NCBI RefSeq assembly: GCF_021155775.2
Contig: NC_060238.1
Coordinates: 8,542,001-8,606,000 of the forward strand
Direction of reading: 5' to 3'
DNA: 64,000 nt
Origin: Neodiprion pinetum
Taxonomy: Eukaryota; Arthropoda; Insecta; Hymenoptera; Diprionidae
The stretch's first letter is position 1; every line of letters begins with the position of its first letter. Below, in pieces: positions 47,636 to 58,345 of the stretch. The notes beneath the pieces were generated by a model that saw only the letters and a program-made list of their open reading frames with translations, ran no database searches and was not told the DNA's origin. The position numbers and the translations under genes were made by a program.

Positions 47636-48376
47636 ATGGAAAAGCAGCAACCAAAAATACCGGCCCTGATGACACTGCGACTGACGAGACCGACGACAAC
47701 GACAACACAGACAGAAAGAACACCACTATTGCAAACACCAGGACAGGCCCCACACCCACACAGATACGGACGCGACGGCACACACCAGACTGAGACCCGA
47801 CGAACCCTGCTACCGACACCCACCACATACATACAGGTAACACAGACCACCACAACAACAACACACATAACAACCACTGCACCCACAGCCACACAGAGAC
47901 ACTCACAAACACACACACCGATGACCACACACACAATTACACTCTCCGGACCAAGGCAATGCCCGAAATGCAACGGGCTGGTCCGGAGCACAAAATACAC
48001 AGAACACATGCAAACCTGCACACAAGCTAACACAGACACACCACACCCACCACAAATTGCCACACACCCACCAACAGCTACCCAAACCACACGAACCACG
48101 GCCACACACACGACTACACACCCACCCACCAAGAAACAAACACCCCACACAACCACACGCCCCACACCCACACCAACACCACGGCACACACTACCCCCCG
48201 CATCACCCCCTCAATGGACACACACTAGATTCGAGAGACCACAGACAACAGAAGACAGGATCTTACAGACATTCGCCAACATGAGCAGACAACACAGAAA
48301 CAACAGAAATAACAAAAGGAGAATACACAGACGAAATGACCACAAAATCCGTCACCGAAACCGGCTCACCCTATAG
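47636..48376 (+). CDS. Gypsy third ORF: Thr/Pro-rich protein with a C2HC finger, function unknown
   Basis: 246 residues in a different frame, starting 83 nt after the integrase stop and ending just before the polypurine tract, where errantiviruses keep env. It is not an envelope protein: there is no signal peptide, membrane segment or furin-type site. Most of it is Thr/Pro/His/Gln-rich. The one ordered-looking part is Cys109-x2-Cys112-x11-His124-x3-Cys128 (CPKCNGLV...YTEHMQTC), a zinc-finger pattern, and the tail is very basic (RNNRNNKRRIHRRNDHK). A nucleic-acid-binding accessory protein is a reasonable guess. Its frame could also be a by-product of the A/C-rich composition, but the open length and finger argue for a real gene. 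Confidence 0.6.
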   Translation: MEKQQPKIPALMTLRLTRPTTTTTQTERTPLLQTPGQAPHPHRYGRDGTHQTETRRTLLPTPTTYIQVTQTTTTTTHITTTAPTATQRHSQTHTPMTTHTITLSGPRQCPKCNGLVRSTKYTEHMQTCTQANTDTPHPPQIATHPPTATQTTRTTATHTTTHPPTKKQTPHTTTRPTPTPTPRHTLPPASPPQWTHTRFERPQTTEDRILQTFANMSRQHRNNRNNKRRIHRRNDHKIRHRNRLTL

Positions 48377-48389
48377 GCCTCGCCCCGCG

Positions 48390-48404
48390 TGGGGAGGGGG
48401 GGAG
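48390..48404 (+). promoter_or_regulatory. Polypurine tract
   Basis: GTGGGGAGGGGGGGAG lies directly before the 3' LTR. It is the expected primer site for plus-strand DNA synthesis and the only G-rich stretch in an otherwise G-poor internal region. Confidence 0.85.
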
Positions 48405-48405
48405 T

Positions 48406-48611
48406 TGTGACGTTGCACCTAGAGTGCAAGTCATAACAAACCCCAAACCCGCGGGGAAGAGCCGAACGGGTGAGTCCTGTCCCGTCGGGAAAGGCCCGAA
48501 CATAACCGAAGCCCCCCGACGCTCGGCAGAGCCGAGCGCCAGCAGCATTACGACCCCGACCTGCGAGGCAGTACCACGTCGCCGAAGCAAAGTCCACGAG
48601 AAACGAAGAGG

Positions 48612-48653
<42 letters not shown>

Positions 48654-49073
48654 CCCCGACACACACACACCGTCACACGCACACCATTCTACACCCACGC
48701 CGACGACGCCAGGTTAGCCTGCATTCTACCGCCGATCTGCTCCTCCCCTCGCAATACCAACCCTTTCTACCTCACACTCCCCGTCACCCTACACCACCCT
48801 CCCCTCGCAATACCAACCCTTCCGACCTCATATTCCCCGTCACCTCCCACACTCCCCCCCCCGCGCGCGTATCTGTAAGTTAATATTAAGTAACGCTAAG
48901 GGCTGAGGCGTGATCAGCCCCCGCTCAAGTCTAAAACCCTTTTGTACCTCTTAGTTTAAGTCGACCCCTTTTGCAAAAATACACACACCAAGTTTTACCT
49001 TTCACATCCGCCCCGTCTCTAATTGTCTCTCCCCCCCCCCCACATTATTCGTGCGGACTCAAAACCCGTCACA
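48406..49073 (+). repeat. Gypsy 3' LTR (668 bp)
   Basis: Matches the 5' LTR throughout. Differences seen are AAACCTGCG versus AAACCCGCG, CTACAACCC versus CTAAAACCC, two fewer bases in the GA tract, and a shorter C run. Confidence 0.95.
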
Positions 49074-49293
49074 ATGTGCCACCTAATATTGATAGGGGGT
49101 GCGTGTGGTAACACTACACACTATTTCCGGAAGTACGATAATTTAAAAAAAATGGGACGGGTACATCCGATATGAAAACCCTAAGTTCGAGAGCGAAAAA
49201 ACCGTTTTTGATATCGACGCGAGTGAATGTGCCACCTAATATTGATAGGGGGTGTATATGGCACCACTACACACTATTTCCGGAAGTACGATA
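49074..49293 (+). mobile_element. Mutator-like element fragment, part 2 (153-bp tandem units)
   Basis: Resumes the sequence broken by the Gypsy insertion. It holds one full and one partial unit of the 153-bp repeat (GTGCCACCTAATATTGATAG at 49076 and again at 49229), in inverted orientation relative to 57890-58345. Confidence 0.8.
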
Positions 49294-50486
49294 ATCAAGA
49301 ATTCTTAAAAAACTTGGAAGTGATGAACCATTCAGTTTGTCGAATATTGTAAGTGATAGGGGGTTGCGAGCGGCGCCAGACACTCGACTCATGCATTCCC
49401 TGCTCACGGCACATCTCCGCGCCTTCATTTCCGCTTGTACCCCGCCGACATTCGCAGAGGTACTACCTTTCGGACCTCTTGAACCGATGGACCAAGCGGT
49501 GCTTTTTAAAACAGAAATTTCCGTCCGTCGAATTTTCAACCTCCAGGCCCTCGACGCCCTTTCATTTGTGTAATTCGTGGTTGTTTGGACAATTTTCAGT
49601 CAACGATAAACACTAAAAAGTTATGAATAATATGAAAATTTATTTATTATACGATATGTTGTACGTAAACTTGCAATTTTAAATTACAATTTTTTTCTCG
49701 CCAGAAGCGGTGTCTCCATCGAGAGCGCGCTTCGCGGCCTTGGCAGCTTTTACAGCCGCCCTTTTGCGTATGCGGCTCTTCAACCGCGAGCATCCAACGC
49801 CCCCTTTCCCGGGTTTCCTCTTGCTCTGGGCTTAGCGGGATTCGGCTCTGAGAATAATTCACTAAAATTTTGTATCACATTAGCTGTTAAATTGTGACCT
49901 CGCAAGCATCTCGGTTTTACAATGTAATTGAGATATTCTCGCGGGTCTAATATACAATTCACAAATAAAAAAACAGAATTCCGTAGTCGTTATTTTTACA
50001 GATGCAAATAACCAGAACGGAAACGTCGAAGAAAACCCATTTTGAATGAATTCCCCATGATTTGATGAAACTAAAAATATTTTTTTCAATAATTGCCTTT
50101 TTTTCTACGCAGAAAACTTTTTCATGAAAAATTCATTACGCAACACTCAATCTTGCAAAATTAGAAAATACAATAATATTCTTGTCACAGCATTAGCATA
50201 TTTACGCCAATTTCGTAGGTAGTAGGTATTGAATGTGCATTTTCCGTACTGGAAGTTCAATTACTGAAAACCCATCCTAGGGTGAAGTTTTCCGAAAAAG
50301 ATTAAATTGATCACAATCAAATCAAAGATAACTGGAACTTATGAAAGTTATAACGGAGTTTGTAACTCGTATAACACGTTAATCAAAATTCGTCAAATAA
50401 TTTTTAGAATATGCTCGAAAGCATTCTTCAACCAGACATATACTGATCATCAGCCATAGTCTGGTGTCTACAACGATTTATTTCGA
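49294..50486. other. Spacer with two unexplained GC-richer patches
   Basis: 49330-49570 is GC-rich and open on both strands, without a recognisable domain. The second patch is described separately (49683-49960). The remainder is AT-rich and non-coding. Confidence 0.35.
49683..49960 (-). pseudogene. Hypothetical basic protein end, frameshifted
   Basis: Minus-strand frames give PREYLNYIVKPRCLRGHNLT, IQNFSELFSEPNPAKPRARG, and, after a one-base shift in a G-rich run, KSRIRKRAAVKAAKAAKRAL and a stop at about 49683. An acceptor-like ATATTAG lies just upstream of the first part. The composition looks coding (Lys/Ala/Arg-rich tail), but no family is recognised. Confidence 0.3.
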
Positions 50487-50490
50487 TTAA

Positions 50491-51369
50491 GGGGGGAGCC
50501 TGCTTTAGAGGCTTCAAAAAATGGATTTTTTTGAGGATTTTTTTGAGAAGGAAAGAAATATCCGATTAAAACGAAACTTCCAGGGTTTATTGTTGTGTAT
50601 TTCAACAGTCTTCTCGAATTTTTTTATTAGGATACATCTCATATTATGCCTGGTACAAGCATTTCACCGAGGCGTCTCGAGTATGCATTTGTCGTGCGGC
50701 GGGAAAGGTGCAGGTCGCAATTTCCATCTGAAACAAAGAAACCAAAAAAATTTTTACTTCTCAATAGTATAGCTTCTAGTTAAACCAAAAAAATTCAACA
50801 ATTTTTCGCAAATAAAAAAAAAAAATTCATTTTTCTTGGGAAAAGAATTCAATTTAGATTGTTTAAAAAGTGGGTTAATCTTAACTTTCTCAAGGTTTTT
50901 TAGGTTCAACTAGAAGAGAATTTCATCCCAAGTACAATGCAATTTGTCTCGTTTCGATACAACGTTTAGTTTTATCCCTATCTTTCCCGCCAATTAGGAA
51001 AAAGCGTAAAAATGAAAAACGGAGAAATCGTGCGTCAAAGTTTTCGTACATAAAAAATCGTAATTTTCTTGAACTTACCGCATTAATATGCTAATCAGCG
51101 ATTCCTGGTCCATAGAGTTGCCCTTTAGACTCTTCAAAAAACTGGTTCAAAACTTCAAAAAACTGGTTCAGACTCTTCAAAAAACTAGTTGAAAACTTCA
51201 AAAAACCGCTCGTATACCTGCTCGATGCTTGCTCACTATTTCTTCTGTAACTCCGAAAATATTTCGAATTTGCGTCTGAAATTTTAGGGACACATTCTTG
51301 GATAGTTTGGGAAGACATTCATGCAAAAAAAAAATCGATTTTTTGAAGCCTCTAAAGTAGGCTCCCCCC
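50491..51369. mobile_element. TTAA-flanked TIR element (Kolobok or piggyBac type), non-autonomous
   Basis: TIRs GGGGGGAGCCTGCTTTAGAG and, at the right, the reverse complement of CTCTAAAGTAGGCTCCCCCC, about 33 bp each with one mismatch, are flanked by TTAA at 50487-50490 and 51370-51373. The 879-bp interior has no transposase. Near the right end are four copies of a 17-20-bp CTTCAAAAAACTGGTT unit (51131-51207). Confidence 0.85.
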
Positions 51370-51430
51370 TTAACTCTATGACTAGCTTTTGCGTTCGGCA
51401 CGGGTCTGCGCTATGTTCATTTCGCTGCAT

Positions 51431-51472
51431 TGCGCATGCGCGTCCTGCGTAGCTAGCGCATCGGCATCAGTT
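51431..51472 (+). promoter_or_regulatory. Core promoter of the 51.5-kb gene: NRF1-type palindrome and initiator
   Basis: TGCGCATGCGC (51431-51441) matches the NRF1/Ewg consensus. An arthropod initiator TCAGTT lies at 51467-51472, 26 nt before the start codon. The surroundings are CpG-rich compared with the flanks. No TATA box is seen. This layout is typical of housekeeping genes. Confidence 0.5.
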
Positions 51473-54400
51473 GCATTTGGATCGTGCAGTGAGCAGGATG
51501 GCCGGCGAAGAGCAAGGTAAGTGCAATTCGTTTTCATTAGAGGCGTTACACGATTCCTCGTCAAGAATCGATAGAAGTGGTGAATCTGAATGATGCTCAT
51601 CGTCAGCTGTTCTCTAAAACCAAGGATTGGACAAGTTCCTTCTGCGACCGCTTGATCGTTGATCCAAGTTAAAATATTTTATTGATATTCATGGCATCCA
51701 TTATAGTTATTATAAAAATTTCATTAATTTCACGTTATAGCCGAGTTGTTTATTCGCGATTTTTGAGTATTGCATGTTCTTAGCTTTGATAAAATTCACC
51801 TCTAGCTTACTATCAAGCTAAAAAAAGTTGTTATATTTCACTAGATTTATTTATATTTTTTGAACATTTGATAAAATTTGGGTTCTAAGTTGTAACAGAT
51901 AACTTTGCGTCAAGCATTTTGAAACAAATCGCAAATTTGTTACTGAACTTTGCACATATAAAAAAATCTGTGGCACAAGAATATCAATTATGAAACAATT
52001 TTGAAGCGCTGACGTTGTTATGAACAATCGCATGAAATTATTATCTAATCCATCTCTGGATTAGATAGGATTACATTGTAAAGTTTATTTGCCTTCACAG
52101 AATAATCTCAAATCACCGCTGCTGAGCAGGGAGCAAGCCAGTAACCGCCGGTTGATTTGAGTGAGCAATCATTCTTGAACTATAAGCTTATATGAGTACG
52201 CCAGCACCAGTTATTGATACTGTGGCGAGAAGAGTGGGGTACTGGCAAGAAAGCTGAATGTTACATTTCGCTAACTTTTGATGAACTTGAGATACGAAGA
52301 GCAATAGAATAACGTGTAGTATGGAACGCCGTTTTACTATTTAAACGCAAAATATTTTTAAACACAATTCAATTTATTTTATAATTTTCAATTTTGATTA
52401 CATATTTTTTTGGTAATTTCTTTCCAATCATTAATAATACATAAAATTAATCTATCACACTTTAATATGTTGTGACAGATGTAATATTGATTTTTTGTGG
52501 TAATTTAATTTTAACTTAATTTTTTTTCTGACATTTAATAGTAAAACGGCGTGTCATAGTGTACTATCATGAACAGAATATTATGATGACCTCACCTCCG
52601 TTAAGCTGGCACCAACACAACGGAAAATCAAAAAACTAACTATACCACAATTTTAGGCTCATTTTAGGCTAATTAAATGCCACAATGCTGAAATTCATGC
52701 TCTTCAAAAAACCGCAAAAAACGGTGGTGGTGCTAAGTTAACATTAAGCCAACACAATCACACCTAAAACTACGAAAGGGAAAACAATCCCTAGAAAATG
52801 AATACGCAGCAAATTCAGGTTGATTTGAGGCTCGTGAAATGTTACCGTGAGGAATGTTTAAGATTGAAAATACTTTTTACAAAAAGCGGTGCTAGTGCTC
52901 GCGTTGAGCCAGCTGACATTAGGCCAGCATAATCATACCAAAAACTAGGAAAAGAGGCAGAGTTTCGAAAACGTGATTGTGTGAATATTTTAGGCTCATT
53001 TCTGGCTGATTATATACGACAGTCACGAATTTTGCGCTTTTGAAAACTACAAGAAAAGTGCAAATCGGCATTGGATTGACGTCAAGTCAGTACCGCCACG
53101 TAAAAAAACAACGAAGGAAACTTTCGAATAAGTGATTATTCGCGAATTTTAGGCTCATTTAGGGATAATTATACGCTACAGTCACGAATTTTATGTTTTC
53201 GAGAAGAATGAAGACAAAAAAAAAAAAAAAATGTTATCTGATACCTTTTTGATGATACGGTTTTATCTTTTTACAGATGTTCTTTTTGACGCAAAAGTCA
53301 TAACATTGACTCGATAGATTACAGTTTCGGAATTAAAAATCCACAAGACTGGAATTCAAAATCGTGCTACCCGAAAGGATGTGAGCTAGATTTTTTTTTA
53401 TTTCTAGTATGATTTGGTTTTTTCAAAAGCCAGAAATTTGGGACCACTCTACATGTTGAGCCTAAAATGAGCCTGAATCGTTGCGTGATCGCTCTTTGGA
53501 AATTCTTTCCCCTTCCCTAGTTTTCGGTGTGGTGGTGTTAACTTAACGTTACCGTAGCACCTATACTATTTTTTTTTCGTCTTTTCGAAAGCACGAAATT
53601 TGGAACTAGTGCGTATGAAGAGCCTAAAATGAGCCTAAAATTCCTACGTGATCGTTTTTTCGAAATTCTTTCCCCTTCATTAGTTTTCGGTGTGGCGGTG
53701 CCGGCTTAATGTTAACTTAGCACCATCACCGTTTTTTGCGGTTTTTTGAAGAGCATGAAATACGACATTGTGGTAATTATTTAGCCTAAAATAAGCCTAA
53801 AATTGTGGTAGGTATAGTTAGTTTTTCGTTTTTCCGTTGTGGTGGTGCTAGCTTAACGGAGGTCTATACCTCACCATTCTGGTACATTTTGGCAAAAGGC
53901 TTAAGTCAAGTTCTGTCTATATTTGCCACACAAGTTTGAAAACGTGTATGATTTGAAATCAATCATGATTGACGATAATATCAGAATAGTATAACGATAG
54001 GTGTAATGTTTAAGCACGAATGCTAACAATAAGTCGAAACAGAATCTTGTACGCAATTTAAACTTCAGGAGAAACAGCCTTGTCCCCAAAGTTAACCCTC
54101 GGAGAACACACAAAGTCTGTCAGACCCTGTCCTCAAGTTCCGACTGTAACACTATTTTGTCTGAATTTTTTCAAACTATTACCCAAAATATAAAAAATTA
54201 CATAATTATATTTCTTACAAAATTTCCTTTTATTTATAGAAAATTTTGTATTCCGGAATTTTTTTGTCGAAGTTTCAATGTTTCTAGCGAGTCATTTCAA
54301 ATACGGGGTTTAATCCTACAACGCTTAAAGGATATCTGAGATTTTCCTCGAGTCAATCAAGTATTTTTGAAATAGTGGACCGTACAAAAAGGCACACAGT

Positions 54401-57400
54401 CTTACAGAACCAGAGTGTTCTCCGTGACCGCAAAAATTGTACTCCGAGGGCTGAGGACGCGTGATTATAGAGCCTCATTTTTCGTTACTGGAAGTGGACG
54501 ACTAACTGAAAATTGTTCGAATTCCGGCAGGACATTGCGTTTTGTTGCGTCACTTTTCAACAATCATCGCACTGGTCAACAATGATTTTGTTGCCCTTGA
54601 TATTTGAGTGGTCTTAATAAGATTTGATCTCGACGACCCTGAGAGTAAGCGTAGTTTTTCTAAATTGGCTATTGTTATTTATTTTATTGACATTGGCATA
54701 TATATGACTCAGCAAAGCAATATTCAAATGAAAACTTGGACTTCTATTTTATATCTACAATTTATCGAAAAAAATATTATGGATGGCTTTAGTTATACTG
54801 AATTTATTCAGACAAAAGCAAAAAAAATATAGAAATTAAAATACTTTTTTGAAACTTCTCTTAGCTTCAGTTTTCTATAGATTTTCTTTTATAATATTTT
54901 TGGGAACTATTCCTTTGTAGAGTCCTTTGTAGACTATACCTTTGTAGAGTAATCTGTCATCATGTAACTATCTCGCCGACCCTGATATCTTTCCTTCATT
55001 TATCAACTTGAGGCGTGATGAACACATCTCTCCATACCGAAGGCAACTAGGCTGGCTCACTGTCAGATCTAGGCGACTATATTTTCTTGGAATCACTACT
55101 TACAACATATTACAGGGAAACTCTCCGGCTTACTTAAAAGAACTTTTTACTAGGCCTCAACAATCTGAACGTCCCTCTTGACGCCATGTTCCGTTAGTTT
55201 TTCATATACCGGCGTATCGTACACGACCTATTGTATCTTTCCGCAATTTATTTATGGCACTCCCTTCCCAATGAAGTTACCTCGTCCTCGACCGTCGCGA
55301 TCTTGAAGAGTCGCCTTTTAGCCTACCTCTTTGTTCGTGATATGGATATGGATATGTCTACTTGAATTTTATTTTAACTGAATTTACTTTCTGTCCAAGC
55401 CGGCTCAGCTCTGACTAGTCACCGACCTTTTGTGTCTTATTGACTATCGCAATTAGTTCCTAATTAATATCAGGTTAGTTATGTTCACCATATTCTATCA
55501 TTGGTTGCTTTATTTTATTTTATTTTAGTTGAAGTATATTGTCAGAATTCATTACATTATTATGTTACCGTATTTATCAGAATTGTTAATATCAACTGTA
55601 CCGTAATCTACTTGCCTAACGGTTTACCAAGGCATAATATACAGTACACCAATCAATCAATCAATCAATCCTTCATCACTCGCAAAGCCCGGTGAAAGCG
55701 TTAAGATCTGACTTCCATCTTTCATTGGAAAATCTTCCGAAACCAACCCCTCGCTTTCAATACCAAATTAACGTAAAAAAAGAGCCAATTTGATATAATT
55801 GTGATGTCATTAGTGAATTCTACGTCGTCAAATATCAAAATTCACGAAAAATATCGAAATAAAGAATTTTTTTTCTTAATGTTTTTTTGAGCTGTATTAT
55901 TACTTGACATGATTGGACTCTTTTAAACCCTCAAAGTATCCACATACGCAAAAGCACGGACAAGAAAGCCAATCTGTCGAAAATTGTGATATAGACGATT
56001 AATTATTATATGTCTGGTCTGGCAGTGCATTAAGTATGAAAGCTAAATCTTCACATTCAGAGAAAAAGGCTTTTCTATGTAGGATAGGATTTCATGTGGG
56101 CATGGAACTTATTGCATGATTTGAAAATCAGGTAATGCATCATAACGTAAAATGTCACATGATTATGTGTGCAAATGACGTTTTATTTTATAATAAGATT
56201 ATGCATGATGCATTAGTCGAACAAGTGATCATTTAATCCATTTGCTCTGCCTCCACAGAATCACAGAGCGCTGCTATGTCGACGCCCCTACGAGGACGTG
56301 GCGCGAGAGCCGCCGCCCTAGTCGCCCATCAAATCGGGAAGAACTCCCGTAAGTTAATATCATTTATTGGCATATTTGCAGTGTATGTCGTAAGTTTGTC
56401 GTAAATAAATAGTTGAATCCGTTTGCAATTGTACACAGTTCACTTTAATTAGAATGCGAGTTGATACGTTTACTGGTCACTGCTTCTTTCATAGCGTTAC
56501 CGGAAGATAAGCTTTACGGTTGTGTACATTTATATTTTTTGACTGACGCACTATTATACAGGGTAGAGAAAAAATATGTGAACACTTAAATAATCGTTAG
56601 GGGTGGTCAACAGATAATTACCAAAATGAGGTCTTACGTAATTTTCAATAAAAGATGCGAAGAAGTGACCTTGAATTTGACCTGGAGTCACAAACTCAAA
56701 ATCATTTCAAGCACGACTTATTTAAAAAAAATATAAATCCCAATTTTTGACAACTCATTTTTGTTGTTTGTCACCGTGTTTGACTCTGCCACCGTCCTGT
56801 ACGTGGCCCGATCATCCTGTCCGGTTCTATTCAGTGAAGAGCCATCCGAACCAGTCGGGAGACTGTCTGCGCCACGTTTAGCACTATATCAGAGATCTTC
56901 AGGTTGACCTTCGAATGACCGTGAACTTTCACATGAAGGTCAAGTTTCAGATCATGATCAGATCCGCCTGACGGAGCCTGAAAACTTTTGGTTTATGTAA
57001 TTTCCACGAAAATAGATATTCTTAAAATTAACCTATTATTGTTTTATAGAGCTATTTCGACCCTTAGGAGTTGCTAGAAGTGAAATTGTTCGCTCTATCT
57101 AATTTCGGAGCGAAAATAATGGGCATCTACTTTAATAGAATGGGACCCTTGCAATGACCTTGAGATCGTACCTTCAGGTGACATCCAGGGTCAACATAGA
57201 ATTATTTGTTGAGAATTATAAAAAACCTGACGTGAGATATTTTTCGTTTAACCACTCCTCACTAATTACTCGGGTGTTTCCAAACTTATTTCCCAGCATG
57301 TATATTGCGGCTGTTTGGCGTGTAATTGAAACTTGTAACAATATTTAATCAGTGAATCAACCATCAATCACTTTGGAAAAGCTATTTTGTCATTCAATAT

Positions 57401-57764
57401 TGTTTTTCATGAGAAGAAAGTGATATTAGCGGCTTGGAGGAAGGCGAGCGCCAGCATGACTCTCAAGGACAAAGAGAGGGCACGGGCCGAGGACAAGGAG
57501 AATGGAGGGGAAGAGGACAAGGGGCGTGGAGAGAAAAAGGACAAGGAGAATGGAGGGGCAGAGGACTAGGCGGATGGAGGGAACGAAGTTGGGAGAAAGA
57601 AGAGGTGATTCCGGGAGAACGGTGATCAAGGGAGACGTGGAGGAAATTGGCGCGGACGTGGCGGGCAGTATTCAATACAACGACATCAGCCATGTACGGC
57701 ATCAAAGTATTACAAAAATACAATAACATACAATTATAATTATTACTTGGCAGAAGAAAAATAA
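51467..57764 (+). CDS. Three-exon gene for an Arg-Gly-rich protein of unknown function
   Basis: Exon 1 ends at 51516 and holds the ATG (51498) and MAGEEQ before CAAG|GTAAGT. Exon 2 (56259-56348) follows TTTGCTCTGCCTCCACAG and reads ESQSAAMSTPLRGRGARAAA then LVAHQIGKNS, ending CCC|GTAAGT. Exon 3 (57414-57764) follows TTTTTCATGAG and reads QESDISGLEEGERQHDSQGQ, then repeats such as GEWRGRGQGAWREKGQ. All phases fit without a stop until TGA 57623. Immediately afterwards another frame gives GRRGGNWRGRGGQYS and runs to TAA 57762, so a one-base indel or sequencing error near 57600-57620 is likely. RG/RGG repeats usually bind RNA and are arginine-methylated. I cannot name the family. The start could instead be the Met in exon 2. 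Confidence 0.55.
51517..52321. other. Intron sequence without features
   Basis: AT-rich first part of intron 1 of the preceding gene model. No repeats or frames of note. Confidence 0.4.
52322..52556. mobile_element. Short TIR element (mariner-type MITE)
   Basis: TIRs TGGAACGCCGTTTTACTATT and (reverse complement) TGACACGCCGTTTTACTATT bound 235 bp of AT-rich DNA, with TA on both sides. Confidence 0.75.
52594..53863. repeat. 1.27-kb near-palindrome made of about six 150-160-bp units
   Basis: Both ends read ACCTCCGTTAAGCTGGCACC-like sequence toward the centre (about 53230-53370). Each arm holds about three diverged copies of a unit with TTTTAGGCTCATTTTAGGCT, an AC-GTCACGAATTT stretch, and GTTAACATTAAGCC. 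Reverse-oriented units start near 53460, 53617 and 53775 (about 157-bp spacing). It has the form of a foldback-type element lying in intron 1. No target duplication was identified. Confidence 0.75.
54096..54450. mobile_element. piggyBac-type MITE
   Basis: Ends CCCTCGGAG...CA and the reverse complement of ...CTCCGAGGG enclose 355 bp. The left flank is TTAA; the right flank is CTGA, a plausible decayed TTAA. Subterminal text such as GGAGAACAC with GACC fits insect piggyBac MITEs. Confidence 0.5.
54990..55680 (+). pseudogene. 3' end of a degraded CR1/Jockey-group LINE with (AATC)n tail
   Basis: The frame 55030-55180 reads HISPYRRQLGWLTVRSRRLY, FLGITTYNILQGNSPAYLKE, the usual post-RT C-terminal region of such LINEs. 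A shifted frame adds FHIPAYRTRPIVSFRNLFMA. It ends in CAATCAATCAATCAATCAATCC (about 55652-55673), a microsatellite-like tail. Strongly 5'-truncated. Confidence 0.6.
55681..56258. other. Intron 1, last part
   Basis: AT-rich; ends in the polypyrimidine tract and acceptor of exon 2. Confidence 0.4.
56559..57300. mobile_element. Diverged TIR element in intron 2 (TA target)
   Basis: The left end CAGGGTAGAGAAAAAATATG and right end (reverse complement) CATGCTGGGAAATAAGTTTG can be aligned over about 55 bp, both continuing to AAACAC-like, TAAT and GTGGT-AA blocks. TA flanks both sides. 742 bp, non-coding. Confidence 0.6.
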
Positions 57765-57889
57765 ACTGAAAAAAATTATAATGAACGTATTGATTTCAGA
57801 ATAACCATACATGACTCTAATTTCTTAGATCTCTTAGGAATTCGTCTCATCCCTATACAATCTTTATGTCGATATTGAATAGCTTGATT

Positions 57890-58345
57890 ACTCGTTGCGA
57901 TGTCAAAAACGGTTTTTTCGCTCTCGAACGAAGGCTTTTCATACCGGATGTACCCGTCCCATTTTTTGAAAATTATCGTACTTCCGGGAATAGTTTGTGG
58001 TGTTGCCACACACACCCCCTATCAATATTAGGTGCCACATTTACTCGCGTCGATGTTAAAAACGGTTTTTTCGCTCTCGAACGGAGGTTTTTCATACCGG
58101 ATGTACTCGTCCCATTTTTTTAAAATTGTAGTACTTCCGGAAATAGTTTGTAATGTTGCCACACAGAGCCCTTATCAATATTAGGTGGCACATTCACTCG
58201 CGTCGATGTCAAAAACTGTTTTTTCGCTATCGAACGGAGGTTTTTCATACCGGATGTACCCATCTCATTTTTTGAAAATTATCGCACGTTCGGGAATAAT
58301 TTGTAGTGTTGCCACACACACCCGCTATCAATATTAGGTGGCACA
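57890..58345 (-). repeat. Tandem array of three 153-bp units (Mutator-like element terminus)
   Basis: GATGTCAAAAACGG starts at 57899, 58052 and 58205, an exact 153-bp period. Units share CGCTCTCGAACGGAGG, CATACCGGATGTACCCG and CCTATCAATATTAGGTG. The same units occur inverted at 49074-49293. Confidence 0.9.

Larger units (their letters stand above)
41808..49073 (+). mobile_element. Gypsy-type LTR retrotransposon, nearly complete
   Basis: 7.27 kb with two near-identical LTRs starting TGTGACG and ending GTCACA. It is flanked by ATGT at 41804-41807 and 49074-49077. Gene order is gag, protease, RT-RNase H, integrase, then an extra ORF; integrase after RNase H is the Ty3/Gypsy order. By eye the LTRs differ by about two substitutions plus length changes in the GA tract and C run, so insertion was recent. 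The pre-insertion site is preserved in the related copy at 58343-58346. Confidence 0.95.

Noticed and set aside
47636..48376. Envelope gene in the Gypsy element
   Set aside because: The ORF has no signal peptide, transmembrane segment, cleavage site or fusion-type hydrophobic stretch.
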